A stretch of 64,000 nt of DNA from positions 1,161,556-1,225,555 of the forward strand of contig NC_069125.1 of assembly GCF_026914265.1 (NCBI RefSeq), read 5' to 3'. The notes under the pieces are model-generated. The model searched no databases and had not been told where the DNA came from. It worked only from the letters and a program-made list of their open reading frames with translations. The stretch comes from Mya arenaria. Lineage: Eukaryota > Mollusca > Bivalvia > Myida > Myidae. Positions 12,301-27,300 of this stretch are shown here, piece after piece. Each line of letters starts with the position of its first letter. The stretch's first letter is position 1. Made by a program: the position numbers and the translations under genes.

Positions 12301-15300
12301 GAACTTTAAGATATTATACCAATAAGCATGGCTGCCAAGTTTTTTAAGAGCAGAAATAAAAGTGTAATACTGTGGACATGGACGACGACAGGTAAGACAA
12401 TGGCATCAAACAAAGTAGTCCCTATGTGTGTGCTTAGTAATGCTACGTAATGACACAAAAACAATTTACCGTTCCTAGGTGGTTACTAAGCTCTTAGCGG
12501 AAATTGGAACCAGGGCTATTATAGGCATACATTATTCAACTCAAACTTTGAAGACAGTCAAGGGGAGGCTACTTACATCTCTATATCTGTCGTCAAAGTC
12601 GTCATGTTCTCCGTTCATTGTTCGTGGGCTGCGACCGGCTCCTAACCCTCCTGGTAGAGTTGTTCCTAGAAAGGTAAATGAGCATACATGTAGGGTCTAA
12701 AAATTAACAGTTTAACTACCATAAATGAGTTTCGCATCTTCGTTACCCATGTCTATATTTACACGCAACAAGACTGTAATGCAACACAGTTCTATTAGCT
12801 TTAGTTAATACACTTTATTGTAAGTTCAGTCATAAAGAAAGCTGATATGAATCAATCACTCCTGAATTCCTTTTCAAGGAAGAAAATAAGTATTTGTGTC
12901 ATTCTTGAGAGGTAAATAGAGCGTTTCCCTGGTGACAATCTAACACACAACCTCCTGGGTGGAAGGTGGACACCTGAACTATTAGACCACTCACACCCTG
13001 GTGGGGCTCGAACCCACACGCTCTTGGGCCAGAGGTGGACACAATAAAAAGGCTTACTTTATTTGACCAATTTAAGATAAGACATTGGTATATTGTAAAA
13101 ATGCCCTACCAGTAACAGGGAGTGCTGTTTTCTCGATCTTCATCTGAGGAAGAATCCATTTTAATTCATCCTCATCCCATTTGCTAAGCATTCGCACTCT
13201 GTCCAGATTAGAGTAGTTACAATCTCGCCGCAATGTTGGATGGATTCGATCGATTATTTCTTGAAGGTATTTCATCTCTTTTTCCTGTTTTCGTATAGTG
13301 TCTAGATAATCGATCCGGTCAAACTCAAATTCTGATTGGACATCCAGAATGTCACGCTCCAATGAAGCCACCTGAAAACAAATATAAAATTTGCCTTTTT
13401 TCACACAAAACATGAAATAATGTGGGCATTTTCATAAATAACTGTAGCACATTAACCTTATTGATTTGTGCGACTGTTTTCAAGTTACAGCAAACATTAA
13501 ACATCCCACACAACGCCATTCACATTCACACAAAGGCAAATATTTCCAGAAGAAGAAAAAAACAACGAATAATGATAAAAGAGTGCCATATCCTAACTTA
13601 GTCACACCTTTTCTTTTTCCTTTTCCAGCAGTTTGTTTTTCACCTTCAGCTCGTCGCCGATGCTGTTGTAGATTTCCACCATGATACCGTCATCATCCAT
13701 GTCCGCATTCGCCTCTGCAATATTTGACAATATTTAAATATAAGTAGTGTTCAATGCCTAGTAATTTCAGTATTCATACGAACGAAAAAGTAGTTCTATA
13801 ACTTAAGATGAGGTTCAAAATATTTTTATTTAAAGTTCAACACCTATTAAACCCCATCAATTTCAATCCAACATTATATCAATTATTAAATGTTTAAACA
13901 AATATAAGAAGTTGAAAAAAATAATTGGCAAAATATATTTTACTTTAACATTTTATTACAAGTAAATATATAATGCTATAAAAGATTTATTTTTATCATT
14001 CAGGTCAGCTAAGGGTCAATTACATGGGGCTGTATTCAATATCATTATTATCCTTGTCATTCGACACACCTCAGTGATTCCATTTAGTCTATTTTGACTA
14101 GGTTTTACAGACCAATTAAAACACTTGGATTCTAATCTTAAAATTAAGTGAAAACTAAGGTTGTTATTGCATACAGACCCTGCCAAGACAAAATGACAAC
14201 ACTTTTTTTAAAGGTTTTTGGGCTTGGATTAAAGATGCACTCTCACAGATTGTACGTTTTGACAACTTTTTTTATTATTTGTCTTGGAACGAGCCGAATT
14301 TTTGACAACAAATAAAATCACAGGTTATCATATATATTTATGTTCAAAAATTGATGTTTTGTGCATTTTTCTTGAAGCATAAGTTTCGCTTTAGCCATAA
14401 AACATTAATTTTCGAACGAAAATATAAAAACTGCGATCTGATCTTTTGTCTGCAGTCTTATATCACTGCTTTTCAGATATTTAAATAGAAAAATTGACTC
14501 ATTCCAGGACAAAAAATATAAAAAAAAGTTGTCAAAATCTGTGAGAGTGCAGCTATTAAGTAGACCCCAGACTTACCAATTAGTTTCTTTTTGCGTTCAT
14601 CAGCGATCCTCTGTCTCTTGGTTCGTTTTGCCTTCCATTCCTTGTCATCCTTGTGTTCTCCACCCACCATCTGCTGCTCAAGCTCCTATTAGCACAATAA
14701 TGCATCAAGATGTGTTATCGAATTATATCAGTGCCAATGTTCATCTACTTATGATTTCAAAACAATCCATATATATCATATTACTTTTATTAAAAAGTCA
14801 TCTTTGCATTATTTCATGTTCATATTGGCATAAAAAATGGGTTATTTTATGTCAATTTCCACAAAATGTACGAGAACTTTATTTTAAGTCTATCTATGTT
14901 ACCAAAGAAACTGTACAATTACCGTATACCCTATAAATTTCTAAGTATAAATGAAATAATAATACAATCACATAAACAAGTTGTATTCTTTTTTTAAAAC
15001 CTTTTTCTCTAAACGCTTTTCGTATAACCATATTATGCCTTCATCAGTGTTTAAAAACAATCATACAAAGGTAGTGACACCAATGTCGTCCATTGTTATA
15101 ATGAAGTTAAAAGAAAAAGATATATGATACTGGGTCGATTTTTCAAAACCTTGTCAAAGTCATTGTTGTTAACTTTCAAATCGTTGTTAACTTTTAAATC
15201 GTTGTTAACTTCCAAATCGTTGTTAACTTTCAAATCGTTGTTAACTTTCAAATTGTTGTTAACTTTCAAATCGTTACTGCTCTAGAAGTTTTATGGATAC

Positions 15301-18300
15301 ACTTGTGATCTGCAGTATTTGTAATAAGACTATGGACAGCAGTTTCAGCTGTACTTGTTTACATTTAAATATATAAGCATATCATCAAAGAGTTCACTTT
15401 TAAAAGTTAACAACAGTGTCGTTAATGAAGTTAACTTTTTCAACGATCTGAACAATCTGCCCACTAACACAATCTAAAACAATTTAAGTAAAAATTGCAC
15501 ACCTGAAGTCGTTTAAGTGCCTCATTCTGCTGGAACTTGATCTGGTCCTGCATGCTGGTGTGTGTGGGAGATGACCTGGGAGCCAGGGACCCTGGGGGGT
15601 AGGTCTCTTCTCCTTGGGCAGGGTCCTGGGCGAGGGCCTGTGACTTGCTCCGCCCCGCTGTTGTGGGCCTTATCAAAATACCCTCATCCCCTGGAGAACA
15701 TACAAAAAATATATATGCTTAGTTGAAAGCAAACCTGATTTTCTGCTTTAATACATGTATTGGACATCCCATAGAGAAGCAGAAATGCCAAACCTTCAGA
15801 AATTGTGATTTTCTGCTTTAATACATGTATTGGACATCCCACAGAGAAGCAGAAATGCCAAACCTTCAGAAATTGCAACTACAAAAAGTGTTACTTTGGC
15901 ATTTTGTAAAAGAAAAAAACTGTGATCAAATTACTAAGATTAAATACTTAAAACGTTACTACTGAAAACATGGAATTTTGTAGCTTCCACATTTGGAAGT
16001 GAGGCCATCAATATTTAAGCTTTGAAGTTGTTTGTATCGTTATTGAATGGTTTAATAATTGATTGTACCGGTATGCAAAACCTGTTACGATTTGCAAAAC
16101 ATAAGTGTGATTACTGTTCCAGGGAACCTGTGTACCTTTTTATGCTTTATAAAACTGTTTAGTGTGGTTGTAAAAATTGTTATATTCTTTACCATTATAG
16201 GGACTAAACACCAGATGGTCGATTAATCGGAAAATACAGTATTTCCTCAAAACAAGCCTAGAATAGTCAACGCGAGCTAGTAAGAGATCATTTTGCATGG
16301 TTAAAATAATAAACACAACAATCATGTTGCTGTCTCATCTGTTTTCCTTTTAAAATAGTGCATATTTACCAGTTTAAATCATAACTGTATATGATAACAG
16401 ACAAACATACCAATGCTTACTGGAATCTACGTGGTAGACAACCCTAGTGAATTTTCAATTGGATAAATGCGCAAGATGCATGTGTCTTGCGATGTGATCC
16501 ATCAGTAAGTTTTTGACAATTTTCTTTTTTTCTTGTAATTGTGGTGTCTAGTTATCAATTCTTATCATTCCACAAATGTACAATATCTACATTAACATTC
16601 CTCACCAGACGCCTGTGTTTGCCGCAGCACCATCTGTCCATTGACGATGCTGACCTTCTTGTCCTGGTCGGGTATCATCACAGGCTGTTGACCTTGGGCC
16701 TTTGTCGGGATCTGGGCTTTTGGTGCAAGTACAGAGCCCGTACTGTCCATAGACTGCCCCAGGTCTTCGCCTGTGTCACTCTGCGAGTATGTAATACAGT
16801 GATAAGGGAATGAAGATGCTTATATGGACTAAACGGTGAAAGGTAAGATCTATTTTATGTCCCTTTAATGAACATAACAAAGTTTATTTCTATGTAAGCA
16901 TATCCAGCTTATTATCAAATTCCAAGATATTAACAAACAAACATGTATATGGCATATAAAATACATCATATTTAAACAAAAATATACTTTTGCATTAGAG
17001 TTTATATTTAACAATTGTATAATGTTACATGAGAATGATTATAACAGAAGTTATTTTATTTTGCTATATTTATATAAGACTTGAGGGGCTGTTATAATGA
17101 AAACATCATTTTTATTTTCAGTCATAAAATATATGATTTGAACTTGGATTTAAAAAAAAAATTACTATTACATTGTTACCAATATTTACTCATTGACGAT
17201 GCTGAGGATTAAACACAGGACCGTCTGATCCAGGGCTCCAATATGCTTACCACTTGGCCTTCACCATCACACAGAAATTTGAATGTGGAGAGATTTTTAA
17301 CCTATTATATCATATTAGAAGAAAATATTTATTTTTTTAATAAAAAAATGTACATACTGACAATTTTTCAGACAATTTAATTTTATTGATACTTAAGAAC
17401 ACTCACAGCAACACTCTGAAGACGCATATCATCGATATCTGAAATACAAAAAACAACAACTGAATATTGACACCATTTTAGACTTGCATTTTCATAACAG
17501 TGAGAACCTATTTGACAAAAAAGAAAAAAAAAGAAAAAAGAGTGTTATATATACATAACAACATGTGCACCAAGTTTCATTTGAATATATCGATTTTTTT
17601 TTTTTATTATGGTCAAGGTTTATGAGTTTGCACTCTGCAGGCAACAATGAAGCTCAAGTCTATGACAATACTTTAATGGTTTTACAAAATTAGGTGCAAT
17701 CTACAAAGTAGGCAGAAATAAGGTCATTACAAAAATACTCTACCTGGGCCAGCCGGCAATGATTCCCCGGCAACAGACACTGGGCGGTCAAAAACCTCCC
17801 CCTGTTTTTCCCGTTCTATGTACTCCGTCCTGGTTATCACTTCCTTCTGAACAATCACCTACAGTATTTCATTAACCATTTAAGCATTAAATTTGTACTT
17901 ATCTTGAAGTTATCATCAACCATAATTATGCTGGAAAATGATATTCACCTGAATACATTCTGAGCAATCTAAAAGACAACAGATATCTTTAGTCATTAGA
18001 TGTTATTTCAAAAATAAATAAAATTTGTCTCAAGTTGAAGGTCATATTCAAACAAAAAAAATCAAAAACATAGTAAGGAGGCCTGCAGCTAAAAATTGTC
18101 ATCTTTTTTTCAGTCACCGTGAAATGACCATGGAGTTCATACAAATTAAACCAATAAACTTAAAACCTCATCCAGTAGCCTGGCAAAGTTGTTATACAAA
18201 AGTGTAAACAATATTTTCTAAAATGTAGACGAAAAAAAATCAACCTGTCCATTTTCATCTGTTTTGGGTGTTCCATCAGGATTTTTTACAATCACCATAG

Positions 18301-21300
18301 TAACGACCTTGTCGGATTGTTGTTCTCCATTTTGAACTGGCTCTTGTTGCCCAGCAACCGTTGCCTTGGTTACTCCTGGTTGGGCTACTTGTGTTTCCTC
18401 ACCTTTAAATGCAAAAAAAATATTAACCTTATAAGAATTTAACAGTGCTAGCAATTTTTTTTATTTAGGCCATCATTTAATTGCTAGTTTGCAGTGACCC
18501 ATTTTTTTAAGCTAGACTTCAGTTGGTAGGAAGGTAGAGAATATTTAAGGTTTCCCATGAGCAATTAAGAAAATTTTGGATGCTTGGTTGGATGCTTGGT
18601 TACAAAATCTTCTTTTCGTATCAATCAAGTCTATATTTGGCTATTGACAGATATCATATGATTTATAAACATAAGCTATTATAGTTTCTTTTATTTAATT
18701 ACCAACAGTGTATATTTAAAGCTTCACTCACACAGATGGACCGTTTCGAGAACTTTTTTTTATGTTTTTGTCCTAGAATAAGCCAATTTTTGTATAAATG
18801 TCTGTAAACCAGTGATATAAGACTGATCGCAAAAGATCAGATCATTTTTTTTAAGCGTTAGTAACACTTTTAGCCATAAAATAGCAATTTCGAACGTGAC
18901 ACAAATTCAAGGCGGGCAATCATTGGAGCCATAACATTTTGTTATCTGTTGAAAATGCTCCAATGCATCTTCCGTTATAGTGCCAATGAGTGGAATATGG
19001 ATGTAAACAGTGATTATGGTTTCATATTTTTCATTTGTACGAGTAAATTAAAAAATAAAATAATTTTTTTTTTGGAGAATGTAGTTGGATTGGCTATGAG
19101 TAGTTCTAAATGTAAAAGTTCTGAATAAAATTTAAAATCAGATCATCTAGAACTTGCATAACTTGCTAGAGGTTAGTGTTGACCATGTAATTTTCGTGCC
19201 TTAGGTTTAAACAATTTCTTTACATGTGTGTGGCTTTTTATTGACAAATAGGTTGCCTCGTTACAAATTTTAGAACTTTATTTGTTATATTTGGTGCACA
19301 GTACCATGCCAAAAACAAGTGCAGCTTCCTGAAAAGCACAGCTTTAGCTTAGCTAAAGCTATGCTTTTCAAAAAGCTGAGCTACTTTAGCTATGCTTTTT
19401 TTTTTAAAGACGGGTTGGAGCATTTTCAACATATAACAAAATGTTATGGCTCCAATGACTGCCCGCTGTGAAATTTGAATATGAACATTCAAATTAAACC
19501 AATCAGGCCACTGCATACAAATAATTTTGATAAATGACCTAAATATTCATGTATAGCTGTTAAGCAATCAAATCTAGAATGACATTAATATGGTCATAAA
19601 TATGCTGTACTAAATAGATAAATAGCAAGTTATATTCAAAAATTGTTTTGTAATTTATTTATTTTTCAAAGATGCCGAGTATGCTATTTGTTATAAGTAT
19701 TAGTATACAAGTTTTAAACTAACTTTTCAACATAAACTGTTTAGTTCTATGTCCTTCAAATACCTTTCTTCCATTTCATTCACTAATATTAGTGTGTGAA
19801 TATACTAGTTATCTCAGAAAGTAAAACAACATCATAATAATTGTAGTAACAGTGACTGATTCAAGGTATACAACCCTACATAAATGTAGCAATTCCATAA
19901 ACAATCCAATTCAATTCTAATGCTTGGTGACCCTATGTAATAATATGTTTATTACTGGTTTTCCCCAAATTTATTATTTATAAGACCAAAAATAAATGCT
20001 AATTTTCTTAGTGTTCAGCGCAAATGGGCCTATCGAATGACTCTGTACAAGCTAGTGGGCAATTGTGCAAGCTCCTTAGTAATTCACTGTAATTAATGAC
20101 TAAATTGAAATTTGGCCATAATTTTTGTTACCAAATGGGAATATGGTGGTTGTCATTTGCTTAATAGGTTTTTGCTATTCAGGTTTTTGCTCTTTTAGAT
20201 GATTAAATGAGAGGATTTTTGCAATGAGAATTACATAATTTATTCTCTACAAACCCTTTCAAAAGATACCAAAATTATATGGGGTCACCTGTTATTAGGC
20301 ATCCAAAATCATTTGTGTGTGGGAAACCTTAAATGTATGCTTCCAACTAACAGCTTTGAACATTTCATATTTAAGCACATTTTGATTTTGAAAATTAAAT
20401 TGACACCAGACAATGTATTAATTCATACTTAAATCTCAATGACCAATAAAATATCAAATTAATTACTAAAAAGAAAGACTTAAAAATGAGTATCATGTTG
20501 AATGCAATTTGCATCAATTCTACTTATTGACCCTTTATATATATTTTACTTTAAAATTAAAGACAAATACAAATAATCATACAATCTTCTACCTGGTAGA
20601 TATTACACATGCAATTATAAATCAATGATAATTTCACAAGAAATATCAGAAACTATTATTAAAATGTAAAAGGATTATATGTGTAAATATTGTATAATAT
20701 ACAAAATAATAAGATCTAAATAAATTCCTGAAATACAAATTTTTGGTTATTTAACAAACTATTTTATGCAAACTAATAAATGGGACTTCTTAATCTTATT
20801 AAAACAGTAATAGAATATTCTCTATTAAAGCCTAATTAAATTAAGGAAAAATACCATATTATATACTTATATTATACCCTATGGGTAAACTGACTAATAA
20901 ATTCACTTATGAATTCCCAATGCCATTTTGAGGATCAATTTAAAAGCTGCACTCTCACAGATTGACCGTTTTGACAATTTTTTAATTTTTTGTCATGGAA
21001 TTAGGCAAATGTTGCATAAATGTCTGGAAATCAGTAATATAAGACTGCAGAAGAGATCAGATCGCAGTTTACATATTTACGTTACAAAAGATGATGTATT
21101 ATGTCGAATAACTCATTTTTCACATATCATTAGTAACGCTTTTAGCCATTAAACAATAATTTTCGAATGTAAATATGAAAAACTGCAACCTGATCTTAAG
21201 TCAGCAGTCTTATATCACTGGTTTCTAGATATGTATGAAAAAATGGCTCATTCCAAGACAATTTTTTTTGTCAAAACGGTCAATCTGTGAGAGTGCAGCA

Positions 21301-24300
21301 GTAAGAGAAAAATCCTGGAAGCAAAAACGTTCTAAGCAACATTACATTGGGAGCTCTGAGAACTGTTCAGCAACTGTTTAAAAAGCGAGTTTGGGACAAC
21401 AAGGTGATACAATCAGGTTGTGGTGGTACTGGTGAATAACAACAACAACAGTAGCAGCAACAAACAGTAATCTGAAAACAACATATCAGGGGAGAGAAAT
21501 GCTGGTGCCAGTGAGTGCTGGGAACATAAAGTTGTGGTTGTCTCCCTTTGCCAAAACATCACGGGATTGAATATAATGCTACTGTCGAGGGTCTTTCTAT
21601 ACATCTCAATAATTTTAATGAATATGTTTCTTTAAAATGACTAAAATTAAGACATTGTACTACATAAAATACAACAAAATAAATCTGATACAGAAAGACC
21701 CTGTGAAGTAGCATTTTCAAGTTATTTTTCAGTCAAATAAAAAAAAAGTTAAAAAGCTTATACATTTTTTACTTCAATACTTAACATAACATAATTTTTT
21801 ATGCATTCAGAAAATCAGAATTTAAAATAAATCAATATATGCAATCGGAACTTAAATGGAACATTTACATTGTTCGCTTTAGCAGTTTCAAACATTGGTT
21901 ATTGAATATCATGATGACATGACTTATTATTTATGACATGCAATTATAATGAGCAGGCGGCTTGAACGATAAGCATAAATTGTACTGTTAAATATCATTC
22001 ATAATTTATTTTGTTGGAATATTACCTAAAAGTATGGTGGCTGATTTCTGCCATTTCATTTTTATGTGGTGAAAATGTGAAACAATAATGAGGCTCAATT
22101 TCGAAATGGCAAAATTGGCCACCATACTGTTGAATAATAATTATTCATGAATATATATTACATTGCTAGAATTTAACAGAGTATCAAATAGGTAAGCCAA
22201 ACAGAAGCAAATCACTCTCTGCATGATAAAAGTAATCATAATATATGCAAAAAGGATATAAGAAAGCTTGAAAAATCCATAACATAGAAATAAAGTCAGA
22301 TTACATATGAAATAAAAAAAGCAAGTTTACATACGTAAATTGAGGCATTTTACTTTTAGTATACATTATTTAAGTATCAAATTTAAAGAGATCTTAGATA
22401 AAGGATTTAAGAAAAATGGAAAAACTAAATATTGAAAATTGACACAGTCAGCCCAAATTGTCCTCAAAATTTTCATTTTTTTTTATTTTCAAATATTTGT
22501 GTTCAAGACTTTAATACCATTTTTGCAGTGTCTGATCATCTCTGAATCCAGATAGAGGCTTGAATGGGTTTTTGCCATTGTAGTTTAGAAATAAGTATTT
22601 CAGAAACCAGCAAACGTCCTCATGTGCATTCACAACAGATTTTTTAAATACAAACTTTAAACTGAATGATTTCATTCTTGTTATATTTTTCCCTTTAAAT
22701 AATCTGATTCAGTGTATACCCTTTTTCACAAAATAAAAACACAAGCACATGCATACGAGTATTAGGCAATGGAAGAGTAACAAAATTGACATTGGAGGGG
22801 ATTGTATCAACCAGGGGAACTCACTTTCTCCATCCCAATCAGCCATTTCACCTAAAACTATTCACAGAGACATAGGGAGGTCAATAATTGTGTTACACAA
22901 TATGAAACATGCATCTTGAACACCAAGCATGAGAATAACTGATAGTTAATACATCTATCTATGTTTTGCCCCATTTGTTGTATGATCCTACGGAAAAATA
23001 GACAAAAACTGCCTTGGATATTGACAAAACTGCCTGGGATATTGACAAAACTCCCAGGGATACTGACAAAACTCCCAGGGATATTGACAAAAACTCCCTG
23101 GGATATTGATAAAACTCCCAGGGATTTTGAAAAAATTCCCTGAGATATTTGGAAAAAACTCTTTCAAGTTCTGAGGAGGAACATTATGAGTCTTAATCTC
23201 ATTATTGTCTCTCTGTGGTAAAACATAGATTTATGCAGATAATTAGTAAATATGGTGCAAATGACAATAACAATGGAGGGATGAAACCATAGCCTTTTTG
23301 CATGTTTTGAGATTATTTTTTTCAAATAAGTTTTGTGTACATAAAATTTTAGAGTAAACATCTCACATAATTTGGTAGAATCTTAATAACTTCTAAATGA
23401 TGTATTAAAAATCTTTCTCAACTCAACATGTACATTACAAAATACAATACACAATAGGTATGATTTCTTTCCTAAGATTATTCTCGCTTAAAATTCTTGG
23501 AAGAATACTCTTCCCTTCAAAATTCACAACAATTAGTGGCCATACAAAATATATTTTAACTCAGCCCACAAATCCTAAAATAAAATGGCGCTTCCCTAAA
23601 CATTTTTTAGGTGTGTTTAGAAAGATAGATTTTCTTTTTACTTCCTAGTTCCTAGCCCCTTGATTTTGTAAAGAAAAAATACATTTTTTTCAGGACAGGC
23701 TAAAAAAAACTTTCAGAATGCGTAAAAAATTGGCGAGTCGGTCATGAAACATCAAACAAAATATCTATTAATTATGGCCTTAGTAGCTGTGAATGTCACA
23801 CTAATGTATAATACAAGTACAGCAGGAAACATATGAACAATTCAGTAAATAGTTTGACATCATAAGGTGTACAAACGAATGTCAAAAGGAGCTCTTATGT
23901 ATGCATTAATCTGACAGTTCCCCATAGACACCTTATCGATAAACTTTGTATGGCCTTAAACATCAACACATTTTACATGTTATAACAAATGACAGAATGA
24001 CGGAATGACAGAATGAACAGGCATGCAAAGCATAGGCAAGAATGATAAAAAAATGTTAGGTATGAACAACATCATTGTGATAAATTTACCATTAATAAAA
24101 CATAGTTATTATGCAACAACAAGGATAAACAACCATAAAACAATAAGTGGATAAACTGGTGTCGCTGCATTTTAGAAATACACACCTGCTAGACACACAC
24201 CTCCAGCACATATCTGCGTTGACAGTGCTTCAGTTGAATTCAAGATTTGTAAATTTAAGGTGTGTGTCAAGCAGGTGTGAAATAGGTTTAAGAATACACA

Positions 24301-27300
24301 CCTGCTAAATGCACACCTTCAGCACACCTACAGCGCTGACAGTGCTTTGGTTAAATTCAAGGTTTGTATATTGGAGGTGCGAGTTTAGCAGGTATGGAAT
24401 AGGTTTCAAACAAGATCCAGACCATGCTAAGGAGATGCTTAGTTTGCAAGAGGAGATGGTATTGACAGGCATCAAACCTGAATAACTGGGTGACCTACTT
24501 ACCCGACTCTAAAACTATTCATTTTAATAAAGTAAAGTCAAAATTTATATGTGAAGTCTACATGGCAATGCAGGACTTTACTAATGAAATATACAGTCTC
24601 AGATATTACTGGCATAACCTGTGATCAGAACATATATAATGGTAATACACAAGCATTTATACTATCGAAATAATACTGATAAATAATGATGATTTTACAT
24701 GGCTTGTGGAGCAGAAAAATGTACATCAATTGCATCCTCTAAGATCACTAAATATCTTAGATCAATTAAATGAGATTTTTTCAAAATGTGTAATATCATC
24801 TTGTGAAAGTCTTTGTAAATTTCACAAAAACTCTAAATTATTACGGTATATTTTAAAACTACAGCTTTTTTTTTTGGTGGGTGGGTAGTGGGGGGGGGAT
24901 CAGATTTATTTTTGTGGGATACATTTATTTGTGTGAGATTGACATTACTTTTAAATATATTACTTTCACTGTAAAACAGCAACTAAAATTATATGAAACA
25001 AGTTTTCCAAATACCAAAAAATGCTATTTCTAAAACATGTATAACAGCCTATGCTATTGACATAAAAATATGCAACTATTTCTACAAGCTAATAAATGTC
25101 TTTGTGTGAAGTTGATAAAGAGAACTCTCTTTTTATCTAAATAAATGTGAAAAGTATAATATAAGAATTCATATATATATATATATATATATACTGATCT
25201 AAATTGCTAGCTCTCTTTATAATAATAAAGATTCTTGCATAACAGACATGGGTTTTTGTATTTATACCAGGCTTGCGAATCCCTTTTTTACCCCACCCAA
25301 GGAAAGACAACTCAAGTGCCACAAATCATGATTTCAGAAAAATATTTAAATGAATAATGAAACATGATTTAAGTTTTAGGAGGGCAATGTCAAAAGAAGA
25401 TTGAATTATAAAACATATTACAACAAGAATATTTTGAAACCTTAAAATATTTTTCGAAAAACTAATTGACCTAATGACTTCAAAATATTCCAAGTAATGA
25501 AGTAGACATCAGCTAACAACTACGCATGCACAATTTGGTGAAATATATGAAAACAGTATTTACAGCATCAACATTTACCCAAGTTTATTATTTCAGCTAT
25601 GCAAGAAAAAGTATCATTCACATGTGTGTGGGGAGAGACAAAATTTCTGACCGTGAGGGATGCGGTGTAGCCGGTTACTCAGCAAGCCTCGTTACCAGCT
25701 ATCGCACATGCCCTGGAGCCAGATATTTTATTCCACTCCAAATACACGTGATTGATACTTTGAGTTATATTCTTTATAATGCATTCAGTAAGTTATAATT
25801 ATTACTAGCAGAAAATTGATTAGATAGTTAACCTTTAGCAGCAGTTCTAATTCTCTAGTTAATGACCCACTTTTAATAAACTACCAAAATCATGTGACAT
25901 TTTATAAACTTAATTTTAAAATTAATTTTCAAAAATTTGAATTAAATATGTTCAGATGTTTATCCTTTACAAGGGATGATCTAAAATTATGTGGACTTCA
26001 TATATATTTATTTCAAGACAGTATTCATGCAATTTAAATATCTTGTTTACACAGAACAAATTTCAACAGGAACATGTATGCCAAGTTTCATCATAACAGG
26101 TTGTTTTTAACAAGTCCATATATTTTAAGAACGCCATTTATCTACCATAAAAACTGGTATTATATAAGGGTGCTGAAAAAATAAATATAAAAATATATTC
26201 AATGGTGTGAATAATTTACCCTTTTTAAATTAGGTCACTTCTCTGTTAAAAAAATCTGTTATTTTAGATCATTAATAAAAAAACAACATTTTTAGCCCAA
26301 GATATGAACAATTAAAAACTGTTAATTGTGTTAAAATCATTCTCTTTTATCACTGCAAATAGACTAAAGCTATGGATAAACCATAATATATATTCTTATA
26401 ATTCTAAAATAGTTCAAAATTATGAAATTGTTTTTATCAGACTTTTCTTTGATACCGTTTTTTCCTTTTCACGTTGGATAATCACATCATTCTAATAGAT
26501 GGTATCATTTATAGTATGCGTTCTAATGTTATTATATCATAAGTTTTTATTTTTCAGTGATGCTCATCGAAACAAAAAAGTCAAAGCTTCTGTATGCTTA
26601 TGAAGCAGACTGGTTTATAAAGTTCAAAAATGTTGTACGTTTACATCAACGATTAGACTAAGTCAAAGATTTGTATCAATGCTAAATGTCACAGATTTTG
26701 GGTAACTACAAGTAGTCTAGATGGGCCTCGTCAGTAATCAGAAATCACCTTTACTTGGCCCTTGAATGAGGCCCCTATTGGGGTCAGTGGCCTGCTTGAA
26801 AGCTTCCATGAAGTTTTGTAAGGCCATCATACGCATTTGCTGCGGATCTTTTGGGGGATTTACCCTTTCTGTTGATACAGATACAATATATTGAGTACCA
26901 TATACATGTATTGAGGACTTGCAAATTTCTAAAGAATGAAAATTAATTGAATGATCAATAGTTTTCATCATTCAATATCTTGGCTCATCTTAAGAGCAGA
27001 ATACTCTGAACATAATCTTAGCAGTTAAAAATAATACCCAGCTTTTTGGAAAAACTCTACTAAACCTTACTTGAAATAGATAAATAGATTTAAAATCAAT
27101 ACAATTTTAAATCTAAATCATGTGAAAACAAAATAAGTAAAAAAAATATTCTGCAAAATAATATGCATTATGGGGAGAAAGCTTAAAAAAACATGAAAGA
27201 ATATGTGACTTTTCTACTATGCCAAGGAAGGGATCTATATGACTTTACACTCAAGCAATTCAAAAAGGTTCTATTTAAGTAAAAATAAGTTTTCAGACAC

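Noticed and set aside
22961..23143. ORF with repeating LPGILTK peptide
   Set aside because: It is a translation of an intronic minisatellite with no coding context.
25526..25798. 90-codon ORF with a less AT-rich core inside KIF17 intron 8
   Set aside because: Opposite strand to the gene and no family resemblance. The GC-richer part is short and could be an unclassified repeat.
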